NCBI GenBank assembly: GCA_965603495.1
Contig: CBFDDF010000005.1
Span: 1 to 64,000, forward strand
Direction: 5' to 3'
DNA from: Thiomicrorhabdus sp965603495
GTDB lineage: Bacteria > Pseudomonadota > Gammaproteobacteria > Thiomicrospirales > Thiomicrospiraceae
DNA length: 64,000 bases
Every line of letters begins with the position of its first letter. The first letter of the stretch is position 1. Shown in pieces: positions 34,159 to 43,405 of this stretch. The position numbers and the translations under genes were made by a program. Below the pieces are notes generated by a model. It did not search any database, was not told the origin of the DNA, and saw only the letters and a list, made by a program, of their open reading frames with translations.

Positions 34159-35598
34159 ATGAGATTTATCGTTAAGTTATTCCCTGAAATTATGATTAAA
34201 GGTGCGCCGGTTAAGAAGAAAATGATTAGCCAGCTTAATGATAATTTACGCACCTTATTGCATCGCTTTGATAAACAAATAGTGGTTAAGCGTTTCTGGG
34301 ATAAGATTGAAGTTCAAGCTGATGATGTTTGGAATGATGCGGTTAGAAAAATCCTCCGTCAAACACCAGGTGTTGAGCAGTTTTTGGAAGTGGTTCAGTA
34401 TGAAACAGGTGAGGATTTAGTCCTTATTGCGGAAAAAGTTGCAGAGCATGCGCTCGCTAGTATTGAAGGCAAAACTTTCGTAGTACGCGGCAAGCGTACA
34501 GGTACACATACGGTTTCTTCTTTTGAAATGGAGCGTTTTGTTGGTAGTTATCTGTATGAACACGGCAACCCTGCTGGAGTGGATTTGCATAATCCACAAG
34601 TTAAAGTTGAATTTGAGCTGCATCAAAAAACACTGAACGTCATTACTCAGCGTAAACCAGGCTTGGGTGGATTTCCGATGGGCACACAGGGCGAGCTGCT
34701 TTCTTTAATGTCGGGTGGCTTTGATTCTACAGTGGCTAGTTATTTAACGATGAAGCGCGGCATTAAAACGCATTTCATTTTCTTTAATTTGGGCGGTGCG
34801 GCACACGAAATTGGAGTGAAGCAGGTAGCTTTGTATTTATGGGGGCAGTTTGGCGCTTCACATAGAGTTACTTTTGTAACCGTACCGTTTGAGGACGTGG
34901 TCGCAGAAATTTTCCGTTCAACCCATGAAAGCTATATGGGAGTGACTCTCAAACGCTTAATGTTGCAAGCTTCGGAAAAGATAGCCGACGATATGGGGAT
35001 TGATGCACTGGTCACAGGTGAAAGTGTCGCGCAGGTAAGTAGCCAGACTTTACGCAACCTGGCGGTGATCGATCAGGCGACCACTAAGTTGGTTTTACGC
35101 CCGTTGGCGACGATGAATAAGCCTGAAATTGTTGCGATTGCGAATCAAATTGGGACACGCCATTTTGCTGAAAGCATGCCTGAATATTGTGGTGTAATTT
35201 CAAAGAATCCAGTGATTAATGGCTCTTTTAAAAGAATGGAAAAAGAAGCGGCCCGTTTTAATTATGCGGTATTGGATGCGGCGATTGAGCAGGCTAAATC
35301 CATTCCGGTAGATTCGATTATTGATGATGTGAATGCGGCAGAGGCAATTGAAATTGTAAACACAGTTGAGCCAGGGGAGGTCGTCATTGATATTCGTCGT
35401 GAAGATGAACAAGCGGCTTTGCCTTTAGCGTTAGAAGGTGTTGAATTGATTCCATTTCATAAGCTGAATAGTCAGTTTAAGCGGTTGGATCAGTCTAAAA
35501 GTTATGTGTTGTATTGTGATAAAGGGGTGATGAGTCAATTGCATGCTCAGTATTTAAAAGATGCTGGTTTTGACAATGTACGTGTTTATCGACCTTAA
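34159..35598 (+). CDS. thiI: tRNA 4-thiouridine synthase ThiI (with rhodanese domain)
   Basis: A 479-residue protein: N-terminal ferredoxin-like and THUMP domain (about 1-165), PP-loop ATPase (LMSGGFDSTVASYL, about 180-195) and a C-terminal rhodanese domain (about 390-479) whose catalytic cysteine is in YVLYCDKGVMSQ. It puts sulfur on tRNA U8 and serves thiazole synthesis in species with the rhodanese part. The YCDKG loop resembles the E. coli catalytic loop. The gene stands alone between divergent fbp and the convergent lytic transglycosylase. Confidence 0.97.
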   Translation: MRFIVKLFPEIMIKGAPVKKKMISQLNDNLRTLLHRFDKQIVVKRFWDKIEVQADDVWNDAVRKILRQTPGVEQFLEVVQYETGEDLVLIAEKVAEHALASIEGKTFVVRGKRTGTHTVSSFEMERFVGSYLYEHGNPAGVDLHNPQVKVEFELHQKTLNVITQRKPGLGGFPMGTQGELLSLMSGGFDSTVASYLTMKRGIKTHFIFFNLGGAAHEIGVKQVALYLWGQFGASHRVTFVTVPFEDVVAEIFRSTHESYMGVTLKRLMLQASEKIADDMGIDALVTGESVAQVSSQTLRNLAVIDQATTKLVLRPLATMNKPEIVAIANQIGTRHFAESMPEYCGVISKNPVINGSFKRMEKEAARFNYAVLDAAIEQAKSIPVDSIIDDVNAAEAIEIVNTVEPGEVVIDIRREDEQAALPLALEGVELIPFHKLNSQFKRLDQSKSYVLYCDKGVMSQLHAQYLKDAGFDNVRVYRP

Positions 35599-35655
35599 TG
35601 TTTTCTCCTGTAAGGTGCTTAGTTTGTAGGAGAGTCCTAAAGTTTAAGTGAGTGG

Positions 35656-35685
35656 CGAAACCGTTTTTAATCAAGTGCGGTTTCG
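35656..35685. terminator. Hairpin at the convergent ends of thiI and the MltF-like gene
   Basis: Eight-pair stem CGAAACCG/CGGTTTCG with a 14-base loop overlapping the last codons of the leftward gene. T runs are poor, so only a possible terminator. Confidence 0.4.
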
Positions 35686-37205
35686 TCAATTATATTGTTA
35701 TTTTCCGCACTTTTAAATTCTTTGAAGTGTTGTTTTTTAATCCGTTGTTTGTTCTTCGAAAGTTCCAAAGATGATCTGACTCCAATCATGGTTTTCTGGA
35801 TTTGCGTCACATAGTTAACCGTTTCATGTCCAATGGATTTACGAGCCATTATTTCAACATTGTAAAACCATTTGTAGGGGTCTAGTCCACGGGCTTCAGC
35901 ATCTCTTTGTAATTTTAGAATCCGTCCGGGGCCCGCATTGTATGCAGCTAAAGAAAAGTTAATACGATCTTCTAGAGAGTATTCTGGGGTTGAAAAATAG
36001 TAGTCTCTAATAAAGGCTAAATATTTAATGCCCGCGTGAATATTATTTTCCAGTTTTTCTATATGTGGAATGTTGACTACTTTTGAGCGCGCAGTAGAGT
36101 GCTTTATTTGCATAATGCCATAAGCGCCAGCGGTGCTCTTTAGGTTTTGTCTAAAGCGAGATTCTTGGTAAGCTTGAGAAGCAATTAAAAACCAATCGAA
36201 ATCATAGAAGTTAGCATATTTTTCAAAATAGTACTGTAAGCAAGGGATCTTGTTTAACGCCGTTAAAGAGAGTGGATTATCAATCCAAAAAGTGCTTTTA
36301 AAATACTTGTTATAAGTGCTGTTGCCTAATAATTTACCAGGCCTGGCATACTTAAGAATAAATTCGTTTAAAGACGCTTTAAGTTCAGGTTGGTTTTTGT
36401 TGATGGCCCAGGCAATTTTTCCGCCGGAATGGAAAATAAAGTTTTTTTGTACCTGTATGTCGAGAAAGTTTGTTTGGTATATGTCAGCAATATGATTGTC
36501 TACCACCGTATAGTCAAACAGTCCTGCATTGACCATTTCGAGTAGATCTTCGGCTTCTAATGCAGGGTCCGCTTGAATGACTTCTATGCCAGGTAGTCCT
36601 AATGCCCCAAGAGCCTGGTTAGCCCGTTCAATATGAATGATATAACTACTATTAGCGACGACGATTATCTGTTTTTCAGAGAGGTCTTCTAAGCGAGTTA
36701 TTTTGGGTGCGTTTTTATTTGATATTAATATCTCTTGAACATTCTTGATATAAGGTGAAGTAAAGTCGAAAGAAGCTTGCCTTTCTGGCGTTATTGTCAA
36801 GCCAGCGGCAATAATGTCACCGTGCCCCGCACTTAACTCGGAGAATAATTCATTAAAGGGTTTGGCTAAAAAGACCACATGGGTTTGGTAGCGTTCTTGG
36901 CGCGGGCCACGATTTAGGTGTTTTTCGTAGGCTTTAATTAAATCGTGTTCAAGGCCGCGTTGGCCCTTAAGGGTGTTGAAAAAGTTGGTGCGATTGTAGC
37001 TGACAAGCACGCGTAAAATTCGACGTTCACGAATCTCTTTCAGGTCTCCGATAAAGGCCTCATTAATTCTTTCCTGGATGGAGTCCTGTGTAGGAGTGAT
37101 TTTTAGAGAAGTCTCTGTTTTGGCCAGGGAAGTTTCTAAGGACAGTCCTATAAAGAGGAATAGTGTTGATAATGTCTTGAGGACGGTAATGGGACGCAAA
37201 AGCAC
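35667..37205 (-). CDS. mltF: MltF-like membrane-bound lytic transglycosylase
   Basis: A 512-residue secreted protein with an N-terminal signal (about 1-28), a family-3 solute-binding domain (about 55-290; RRILRVLVSYNRTNFF, GLTITPERQASFDFTSPY) and a C-terminal SLT domain (about 320-480) with the catalytic glutamate in AYQESRFRQNLKSTAGAYGIMQI and the AYNAGPGRI motif. This is the MltF plan: the first domain senses wall fragments and controls cleavage of peptidoglycan glycan strands. A near copy of the 12-base palindrome (11 of 12) lies inside. Monocistronic as far as seen. Confidence 0.9.
   Translation of the reverse strand: MLLRPITVLKTLSTLFLFIGLSLETSLAKTETSLKITPTQDSIQERINEAFIGDLKEIRERRILRVLVSYNRTNFFNTLKGQRGLEHDLIKAYEKHLNRGPRQERYQTHVVFLAKPFNELFSELSAGHGDIIAAGLTITPERQASFDFTSPYIKNVQEILISNKNAPKITRLEDLSEKQIIVVANSSYIIHIERANQALGALGLPGIEVIQADPALEAEDLLEMVNAGLFDYTVVDNHIADIYQTNFLDIQVQKNFIFHSGGKIAWAINKNQPELKASLNEFILKYARPGKLLGNSTYNKYFKSTFWIDNPLSLTALNKIPCLQYYFEKYANFYDFDWFLIASQAYQESRFRQNLKSTAGAYGIMQIKHSTARSKVVNIPHIEKLENNIHAGIKYLAFIRDYYFSTPEYSLEDRINFSLAAYNAGPGRILKLQRDAEARGLDPYKWFYNVEIMARKSIGHETVNYVTQIQKTMIGVRSSLELSKNKQRIKKQHFKEFKSAENNNIIDETALD
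36336..36347. repeat. Near copy of ACCAGGCCTGGT (11 of 12)
   Basis: ACCAGGCCTGGC inside the MltF-like gene; the last base differs. On the minus strand it is read Ala-Arg-Pro-Gly, a third reading frame of the motif. Confidence 0.7.
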
Positions 37206-37445
37206 ATCTCTTTTGGTTTTGAAAGAAACTCTATTTTAGATGAGTTTGTCAGTGAGCAAAATATAAAATTTCTATGGGGTTAAAAGACTTTAGAGCGAGT
37301 GAGTATCGTTACGTAGGTGGTCTGTCCGATAAGTTCCGAAAATTTTACCGAGTTTTAGTTTGCCTTTACTGTGGCAGGATCCCTTGCTTAATCGGGCTTG
37401 CAAGGTAGAATAAAATGATTAATGTTCAATCATGGGATGGTTGTG

Positions 37446-38858
37446 ATGAGAAAGGTAGAGTTTGCCATTATTGGTGCAGGAACTTCAGGTCTAACGGCTT
37501 TAGCGGCGATTAGAAAAAAGACGGACAGCTTTGTCATGATTAATGGTGGCTATTTTGGTACCACCTGCGCGAGAGTCGGTTGCATGCCCTCTAAGGCGAT
37601 GATTCAATCTGCTAACCAATTTCATAAGAGAAAGCTGTTTTCTGAATTTGGCTTAAAAGGAGCCGAGTCCTTGTCTATTGATGAGGAGGCTATTTTAACG
37701 CGAGTTAGACAGCTTCGAAATCGGTTTACTGAAGGCGTGCAGTCCGGCACGACAGATACCTTAGAGCCACATCAACTAATTGAAGGTTTCGCTAAATTTA
37801 TTGGGCCTAATCAATTAGAAGTTGATGGAGAAGTTATTGAGGCAGAGCGCATTATTGTCGCCACTGGTTCGCGTCCTGTTGTACCTGATTCATGGCAAGA
37901 ATTGCGCCATAAATTGCTCACAAGTGATGAACTCTTTGAGTTGGAAACTTTACCAAAGCGCGTTGCTGTAATCGGTTTGGGGATTATTGGCTTGGAATTA
38001 GGTCAGGCGTTATCAAGGCTCGGAGTGGAAGTGATTGGTTTTGAAATGCAAGAAACCATTGGCGGTTTATCTTGTCCTGCAGTGATTGAAGAGGCAGTTA
38101 AATTAATTTCGAATGAGTTTCCGATTCATTTAGGCGCCATGGCCGAGTTGGAAAATACAGAGTCAGGTGTCAAAGTTAATCTTGGTGGACTCAGTTTTGA
38201 AGTCGATGTTGTGCTGGCATCATTAGGAAGGCGTGCTAATGTTGAGTATTTGGATTTAGAGGCGGCGGGTATTCAGTTAAATGAACGAGGAATGCCAGCT
38301 TTTGATGTAAATACCATGCAAATACAAAACTTGCCAATTTTTATCGCCGGGGATGTGAATGGTTATCGCCCTGTTTTACATGAAGCAGGTTATGAAGGTA
38401 AAATTGCTGTTTTAAATGCTATAGCCTTTCCAGAGGTTCAAGCTTATCGACGTAAAACCCCGTTAGGGATTGCTTTTTCAGATCCGGAGATTGGATTTTT
38501 TGGCGTTAATTACAAAGATCTAGAACTCTCTAAGGCGGAGGTGGTTTCATTTAATTTACATAAAAATAATGGCCGTGCAATTGTGATGGCTGAAGATCAC
38601 GGTGTGATTAGCTTGTATGCTGATAAACAGACTAAAAAATTGATTGGTGGTGAATTAATGATGCCGCATGCAGAGCATTTTACACACCTGTTAGCCTGGG
38701 CTGTTGAGAACGAGATGACTGTGCTAGACTTAGTAAAGATGCCCTTCTACCATCCTGTCTTAGAAGAGGCGATCCAGTCGACAATTAATCTGCTATTTAA
38801 GGCGCTGTATTCAGAAGAAGAAAGAGGTATTTCTTCAGAGTTGACAGTAATGCCGTAA
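37446..38858 (+). CDS. Dihydrolipoamide dehydrogenase-like flavoprotein
   Basis: A 470-residue pyridine nucleotide-disulfide oxidoreductase. FAIIGAGTSGL binds FAD, GTTCARVGCMPSK carries the redox CxxxxC pair, VAVIGLGIIGLELGQAL is the NAD(P) fold, PIFIAGDVNG is the second FAD motif, and the C-terminal dimer domain has HAEHFTHLLAWAVENEMT and PFYHPVLEEAI with the catalytic His-Glu pair expected. No E1/E2 genes are adjacent, so the partner is unknown; it may not serve a 2-oxoacid complex. The start at 37446 (MRKVEF) fits the family; ATG 37422 is an alternative. Confidence 0.85.
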   Translation: MRKVEFAIIGAGTSGLTALAAIRKKTDSFVMINGGYFGTTCARVGCMPSKAMIQSANQFHKRKLFSEFGLKGAESLSIDEEAILTRVRQLRNRFTEGVQSGTTDTLEPHQLIEGFAKFIGPNQLEVDGEVIEAERIIVATGSRPVVPDSWQELRHKLLTSDELFELETLPKRVAVIGLGIIGLELGQALSRLGVEVIGFEMQETIGGLSCPAVIEEAVKLISNEFPIHLGAMAELENTESGVKVNLGGLSFEVDVVLASLGRRANVEYLDLEAAGIQLNERGMPAFDVNTMQIQNLPIFIAGDVNGYRPVLHEAGYEGKIAVLNAIAFPEVQAYRRKTPLGIAFSDPEIGFFGVNYKDLELSKAEVVSFNLHKNNGRAIVMAEDHGVISLYADKQTKKLIGGELMMPHAEHFTHLLAWAVENEMTVLDLVKMPFYHPVLEEAIQSTINLLFKALYSEEERGISSELTVMP

Positions 38859-38875
38859 GTTCGCTAACAATTTGT

Positions 38876-38881
38876 TATAAT
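38876..38881 (+). promoter_or_regulatory. Extended -10 promoter element upstream of rnr
   Basis: TGTTATAATA: TATAAT at 38876-38881 with an upstream TG. No good -35 at normal spacing; TTGACA at 38841 is 29 bases away. Confidence 0.5.
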
Positions 38882-38930
38882 ACGCGCTGTTTTTAATATA
38901 ACGCCCTAATTATCACCCTATGGAATAGAG

Positions 38931-38966
38931 ATGAGTGATAAACGTAGAGGGCGTTTTCAATGTTAG
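38931..38966 (+). CDS. Possible 11-codon leader peptide upstream of rnr
   Basis: ATG 38931 to TAG 38966 encodes MSDKRRGRFQC. It directly follows ATGGAATAGAG (38920-38930), and the same 11 bases recur at 38967-38977, ending on the first base of the rnr GTG start. The duplicated start region suggests either a short leader or the leftover of an older rnr start. Weak evidence. Confidence 0.3.
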   Translation: MSDKRRGRFQC

Positions 38967-38976
38967 ATGGAATAGA

Positions 38977-41319
38977 GTGACTACAGAAAACACACCCGGT
39001 CAACAAGACCCACATGCTCAGCGTGAAGCTGACAAATATGATAATCCAATCCCAAGTCGTGAATTTATTATTGAGGCGCTAGAAGAAGCACAAAAGCCTC
39101 TAAGACTTTATCAAGTAGCAAAAGCGCTAGAAATTGATGAAGACGATGAAGAACGTTATGAAGCTATGTCAAGACGCCTAAAGGCGATGGTACGCGATGG
39201 TCAATTGATTCGTAACCGCCGCGGCGCATTTGGATTGCTAGAAAAAATGGACCTAATTAAAGGCCGTGTTTTAGGGCATCCTGATGGTTATGGTTTTTTA
39301 GTGCCAGAAGAAGCTGGTAAGGATCTTTTCTTATCTGAAAAAGAGATGCAAAAAGTCCTACATGGTGACGTCGTTATCGCATCGGTTATCGGTGAAGATA
39401 GACGCGGTCGCCAAGAAGGCGCCGTTATTGAAATTGTTGAACACAATACTCAGCAGGTTTTAGGGCGTCTGAATCATGAGAATGGCCTGTCTTGGGTACG
39501 CCCAAATAATAACCGTTTAACACAAGACATCTTTATTCCTAAAGATGGTTTGCTGGAAGCGAATGAAGAGCAGGTCGTTTTAGTCGAGATTCTGCATCAG
39601 CCTACGGCTCGCTCTGGACCGATTGGTAAGATTATTGAAGTGGTCGGCGACTATATGGCGGCCGGTATGGAAATTGAATCTGCGATTCATGCCTACGGTA
39701 TTCCGAATGAGTGGTCTGAAGAGCTGCTTGCTGAGCTAGCGAATATTCCGGATGAAGTGACTGAAGCTGATATGGAAGGTCGTAAAGATCTTCGTGGTAT
39801 GCAGCTGGTGACGATTGATGGCGCAGACACGAAAGATTTCGATGATGCGGTATTTGCTAAACGTCGCAAGAATGGTTGGCGTTTAGTGGTTGCGATTGCA
39901 GATGTTTCGCATTATGTAAAGCCTGGCACAGAATTAGACAAAGAAGCGATTAAACGTGGTAACTCCGTTTACTTCCCACAACGTGTTGTGCCGATGTTGC
40001 CTTCAAAATTATCAGATGGCCTGTGTTCATTAAACCCACATGTCGATCGTTTATGTATGGTGGCAGATTTAGCGATAACTGAAGACGGTAAGCTAGAGCG
40101 TAGCCAGTATTATGAAGCCGTTATGAATTCTAAAGCACGATTAACTTATGACCAAGTTAACAATATCTTGACTGATAAAAACAGTGAGTATCGCGAAGAA
40201 TTCTCTGAGCAGTTAACTAACTTAGAAGATTTGTATGAGCTTTATAATGTTCTACAGAAAGCACGTGAAGAGCGTGGCGCTTTAGAGTTTAATACGACTG
40301 AAACGCGTATCGTGTTTGATGATGATCGTAAGATTAAAGAAATTGTTCCGGTTACTCGTAATGACGCGCATAAGCTGATTGAAGAGTGTATGTTGATGGC
40401 AAACGTGGCAACCGCCCGTTACCTGAAGTGGCATAAGATTCCGATTGTGTATCGTGTTCATGAAAAGCCTCTGGAAGAACGTTTAAAGAACGTAAGAACC
40501 TTCTTAGGTGATTTTAGTTTGACGCTTGAAGGTGGTGATGAGCCAACGGCACATGATTATGCTGCGGTAATGGCTAAGGTTGCCGGTGAGCCACATGAGC
40601 ATTTAGTGCAGACGGTCATGCTAAGAAGTATGAACCAGGCTGTCTATCATCCAGATAACAAAGGTCACTTTGGTCTGAATTATGAGCACTACACGCACTT
40701 TACATCACCTATCCGTCGTTATCCTGATCTATTAGTTCATCGTGCGATTCAGCATGCGTGGAAGAAAACCGGTGCGGAAGGCTTTGGTTATGATGAAGCG
40801 AAAATGGTTGAATTAGGTCAACACTGTTCTGATACCGAAAGAAGAGCTGATGAAGCTACTCGTGATGCCGTTACCTTCCTGAAGTGCGAGTTCTTATCAC
40901 ACCGTTTGGGTGAAGAGTATGATGCCGTTGTGACAGCCGCTACGAATTTTGGTCTGTTTGTTGAGTTAGAGCCGTTATACGTTGAAGGCTTGGTTCATAT
41001 TACTGAGCTGGGTGAAGACTACTTCCATTATGACAATGCACGCCATTGTCTAAAAGGTGAGCGTACTGGCAAAGTGTATCGCTTAGGCGATCGAATCCGA
41101 GTTCAGGTAGCGCAAGTTAAGTTAGATGATCGTAAGGTTGATTTACGTTTTATCTCTGGCGGTTCTACTGAGTTGAATGCAGATCAAGTGGCGCAAGATG
41201 ATTCAAGTGTTGATGAAAGCGATGCTTCTGTTGAAGCTGGTGATGATCAGGCTAAACGTCCGCGCAAAAAGCGTTATTACCGTAAAGGTAAGAAGCCTGC
41301 TGCTAAAGGGCAAGAATAA
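38977..41319 (+). CDS. rnr: Ribonuclease R
   Basis: A 780-residue RNase R. After the N-terminal helix-turn-helix (NPIPSREFIIEAL...) come the cold-shock domains (GRVLGHPDGYGFL), the catalytic RNB domain (ITIDGADTKDFDDAV, with the clustered metal-binding aspartates), an S1 domain near the end (TNFGLFVELEPLYVEGLVHI) and a basic Arg/Lys tail. It degrades structured RNA 3' to 5' in the cytoplasm. GTG 38977 is chosen because the E. coli alignment begins just after it; no strong ribosome site is seen. rlmB follows two bases later, as in E. coli. Confidence 0.95.
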   Translation: MTTENTPGQQDPHAQREADKYDNPIPSREFIIEALEEAQKPLRLYQVAKALEIDEDDEERYEAMSRRLKAMVRDGQLIRNRRGAFGLLEKMDLIKGRVLGHPDGYGFLVPEEAGKDLFLSEKEMQKVLHGDVVIASVIGEDRRGRQEGAVIEIVEHNTQQVLGRLNHENGLSWVRPNNNRLTQDIFIPKDGLLEANEEQVVLVEILHQPTARSGPIGKIIEVVGDYMAAGMEIESAIHAYGIPNEWSEELLAELANIPDEVTEADMEGRKDLRGMQLVTIDGADTKDFDDAVFAKRRKNGWRLVVAIADVSHYVKPGTELDKEAIKRGNSVYFPQRVVPMLPSKLSDGLCSLNPHVDRLCMVADLAITEDGKLERSQYYEAVMNSKARLTYDQVNNILTDKNSEYREEFSEQLTNLEDLYELYNVLQKAREERGALEFNTTETRIVFDDDRKIKEIVPVTRNDAHKLIEECMLMANVATARYLKWHKIPIVYRVHEKPLEERLKNVRTFLGDFSLTLEGGDEPTAHDYAAVMAKVAGEPHEHLVQTVMLRSMNQAVYHPDNKGHFGLNYEHYTHFTSPIRRYPDLLVHRAIQHAWKKTGAEGFGYDEAKMVELGQHCSDTERRADEATRDAVTFLKCEFLSHRLGEEYDAVVTAATNFGLFVELEPLYVEGLVHITELGEDYFHYDNARHCLKGERTGKVYRLGDRIRVQVAQVKLDDRKVDLRFISGGSTELNADQVAQDDSSVDESDASVEAGDDQAKRPRKKRYYRKGKKPAAKGQE

Positions 41320-41321
41320 TT

Positions 41322-42071
41322 GTGAAGCAAGAAGTTATTTACGGATTACATGCGGTCGAAAAGTTTGTTAAACAGGCTCCGCAGTTGGTTTATACCTTGT
41401 CTTTCATTAAGGGTCGTCTGAATAATCGTCAGCAATCTTTATATGATTATGCAATTAGTTTAGGTCTGTCACCAGAATATGTGACCAAATCTGCTTTCAA
41501 TAAGATCGATGGTAATCATCAGGGCGTCATGGCCTTAGTTGCTAAGCAGCCTGATCTAAATGAAGCGGACTTAGTCACGCTTATTGAGAAGACCACCAAT
41601 CCACTATTTATCTTTTTAGATGAAGTGCAAGATCCACACAATTTAGGTGCGATCTTACGTACAGCGGATGCTGTCGGCGTAGATGCCGTTATTATTCCTA
41701 AGCATAACTCGGTGGGTATGAATCCGACAGTGCGTAAAGTGGCTTCAGGTGCTGCTGACAACGTCAAATTGATTGTAGTGTCTAATTTGACGCGCACAAT
41801 TAAAGAGATGCAGCAAGCTGGTGTGTGGATGATTGGATTAGATGGTGATACAGAGCAGACCATTTATGATCAAGATTTAACGGGCTCGATTGGAATCGTT
41901 ATGGGCACAGAAGGCACAGGCTTAAGACGTCTGACTAAAGAGTCTTGTGATTACCTAGCAGCGATTCCAATGGTCGGTGTTGTGGAAAGTTTGAATGTAT
42001 CGGTTGCCACTGGCGTAACCGTTTACGAAGCTTACAGACAGCGCCACATTGCAAGTAAGGTTGCAAAATAA
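41322..42071 (+). CDS. rlmB: 23S rRNA (guanosine-2'-O-)-methyltransferase RlmB
   Basis: A 249-residue SpoU/TrmH-type enzyme. The N-terminal substrate domain begins IYGLHAVEKFV, and the knotted methyltransferase core shows DEVQDPHNLGAILRTADAVGVD, VMGTEGTGLRRL and the IPMVGVVESLNVSVATGV motif. It methylates G2251 of 23S rRNA. The start GTG 41322 lies two bases after the rnr stop, so the pair is an operon, the same pairing as in E. coli. It ends at the 28-base palindrome shared with the convergent gene. Confidence 0.96.
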   Translation: MKQEVIYGLHAVEKFVKQAPQLVYTLSFIKGRLNNRQQSLYDYAISLGLSPEYVTKSAFNKIDGNHQGVMALVAKQPDLNEADLVTLIEKTTNPLFIFLDEVQDPHNLGAILRTADAVGVDAVIIPKHNSVGMNPTVRKVASGAADNVKLIVVSNLTRTIKEMQQAGVWMIGLDGDTEQTIYDQDLTGSIGIVMGTEGTGLRRLTKESCDYLAAIPMVGVVESLNVSVATGVTVYEAYRQRHIASKVAK

Positions 42072-42134
42072 GTAACCAATGGTTATTTGTTGTTTTTTTT
42101 GAAGGTTCTGTTAATTCTTAAGAAGCATATTTTA

Positions 42135-42162
42135 TAAACTGACCAGGCCTGGTCAGTTTATG
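42135..42162. repeat. 28-base perfect palindrome around ACCAGGCCTGGT, site 12
   Basis: Core at 42143-42154, extended by eight paired bases each side (arm ATAAACTG). It lies between the convergent ends of rlmB and the kinase-Rieske gene, a natural place for a two-way terminator. Confidence 0.95.
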
Positions 42163-42205
42163 TTTATCAATTATTATTATCCCTATCCAATTCAACTTCT
42201 CGAAA

Positions 42206-43405
42206 TCAACTCCCAAGAAAGATATCCCCCTTGTCATCAATTCGAATGTCAACGGTTTCCAATGCTTCATTCCAGCAAGGTCCTTCAATACAGAGACCAT
42301 CTTCAATGTTGAAGAAGGCATCATGCACTGAACATTTCATCGTTTTTTCGAAAGGATTCACATCAATCTTATACGCTTCATTAAGCGGTACGTTTTGATG
42401 TGGGCAATTATTAAGATAAGCTTTTACAGATTCGTCATACTTAATCAGGACAACCGACTTTGTGCCTGAATTGACAATCAGCGTCTTTGCATTGCTTAAT
42501 TGCTTAATATTGGCTAGTGGCTTGTCAGCGTGCTTAATTTCTAAGAGTTTATCCAAACCAAACTGTCGGCATTTCTGTGCTGCAAGTTTATTGGCCTGGT
42601 TAACGGCTTCTGTCAAAGAATTGCCTTCTATAAGGTGGTGAATCAATCCGGCATTAAAGGTATCTCCGGCGCCCAATGTGTCTACTACGGGATTAATCGC
42701 TTCAGCGGGTGTGTGTTGGACTTCACTATTGGGAGAAGCGTGCCAGACCCCTTGATTGCCCCAAGTGCAAACCAAATTTGAGTTTGGGTTTGTTTTTTGA
42801 ATGTCGGCTAGCAGTGCTTCTCCGTCTTTAAACCCCTTGGCCTGGGCATAGTGGTGTGAAAATATCACTAGGTTAGCTTGTGAAATCAAAGCTTCAATGT
42901 TGTGTCTTGGTTTTTCTATTTCCAAAGAGATGGGCTGGTTGGTCAAGAAGGTTTTAGCGATATTCAACATGCCCGGCAGGTTGTCTAAATTACGCCCCTC
43001 AAAGTGTAACCAGTCATATTTCTCAATCTCTATTTTGGCAAAATAATCAAAGGTAACTTCTGGTAAGTCTCGATAATGAATAATGCTTCGATGGCCGTTT
43101 TCAGCGTTCAGAGTGACGAATGAGCTAGGAGTGCGGCCTTGAATAAACTTTTGAACGTGTTCAGGGTTTATATTGCGTTCTTTTAGCCCAGTGAGTAGTA
43201 GCTTGGCTTCATTGTCTGCAGCAACCGTCGTGCAAATCGCAGTATTGTGACCAAGTTGACCCAGTACATATAAGGTGTTGTTGACATTACCTCCCAGAGC
43301 GATGGATTTTTTGATTGCACGAATTTCCTCGTCGTCATGTGGGTAATGAGGAACGGTGAAAATAATGTCTAAAACGGCATTACCGATACCTAAAATTTTT
43401 GCCAT
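42206..43405 (-). CDS. PfkB-family sugar kinase fused to a Rieske [2Fe-2S] domain
   Basis: A 399-residue protein with two domains. Residues 1 to about 290 are a PfkB/ribokinase-type kinase; the DIIFTVPHYPHDDEEIRA opening and GGNVNNTLYVLGQLG resemble ketohexokinase, and DTLGAGDTFNAG (243-252) carries the catalytic Asp248. Residues about 298-399 form a Rieske-type ferredoxin domain with ligands Cys334-x-His336 (NNCPHQNVP) and Cys358-xx-His361 (KCSVHDAFF). Both active sites look intact. A kinase with its own iron-sulfur centre suggests control or electron transfer linked to redox state, close to an FNR gene on the divergent strand. I know no described function for this combination. Domains are clear, role is not. 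Confidence 0.85.
   Translation of the reverse strand: MAKILGIGNAVLDIIFTVPHYPHDDEEIRAIKKSIALGGNVNNTLYVLGQLGHNTAICTTVAADNEAKLLLTGLKERNINPEHVQKFIQGRTPSSFVTLNAENGHRSIIHYRDLPEVTFDYFAKIEIEKYDWLHFEGRNLDNLPGMLNIAKTFLTNQPISLEIEKPRHNIEALISQANLVIFSHHYAQAKGFKDGEALLADIQKTNPNSNLVCTWGNQGVWHASPNSEVQHTPAEAINPVVDTLGAGDTFNAGLIHHLIEGNSLTEAVNQANKLAAQKCRQFGLDKLLEIKHADKPLANIKQLSNAKTLIVNSGTKSVVLIKYDESVKAYLNNCPHQNVPLNEAYKIDVNPFEKTMKCSVHDAFFNIEDGLCIEGPCWNEALETVDIRIDDKGDIFLGS

Noticed and set aside
36336..36347. Counting the near copy as a full member of the 12-base palindrome family
   Set aside because: One base differs and symmetry is lost, so it is listed but not counted among the 14.
38841..38881. TTGACA at 38841 paired with TATAAT at 38876 as the rnr promoter
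   Set aside because: The 29-base gap is too long for a sigma-70 promoter; only the extended -10 is kept.
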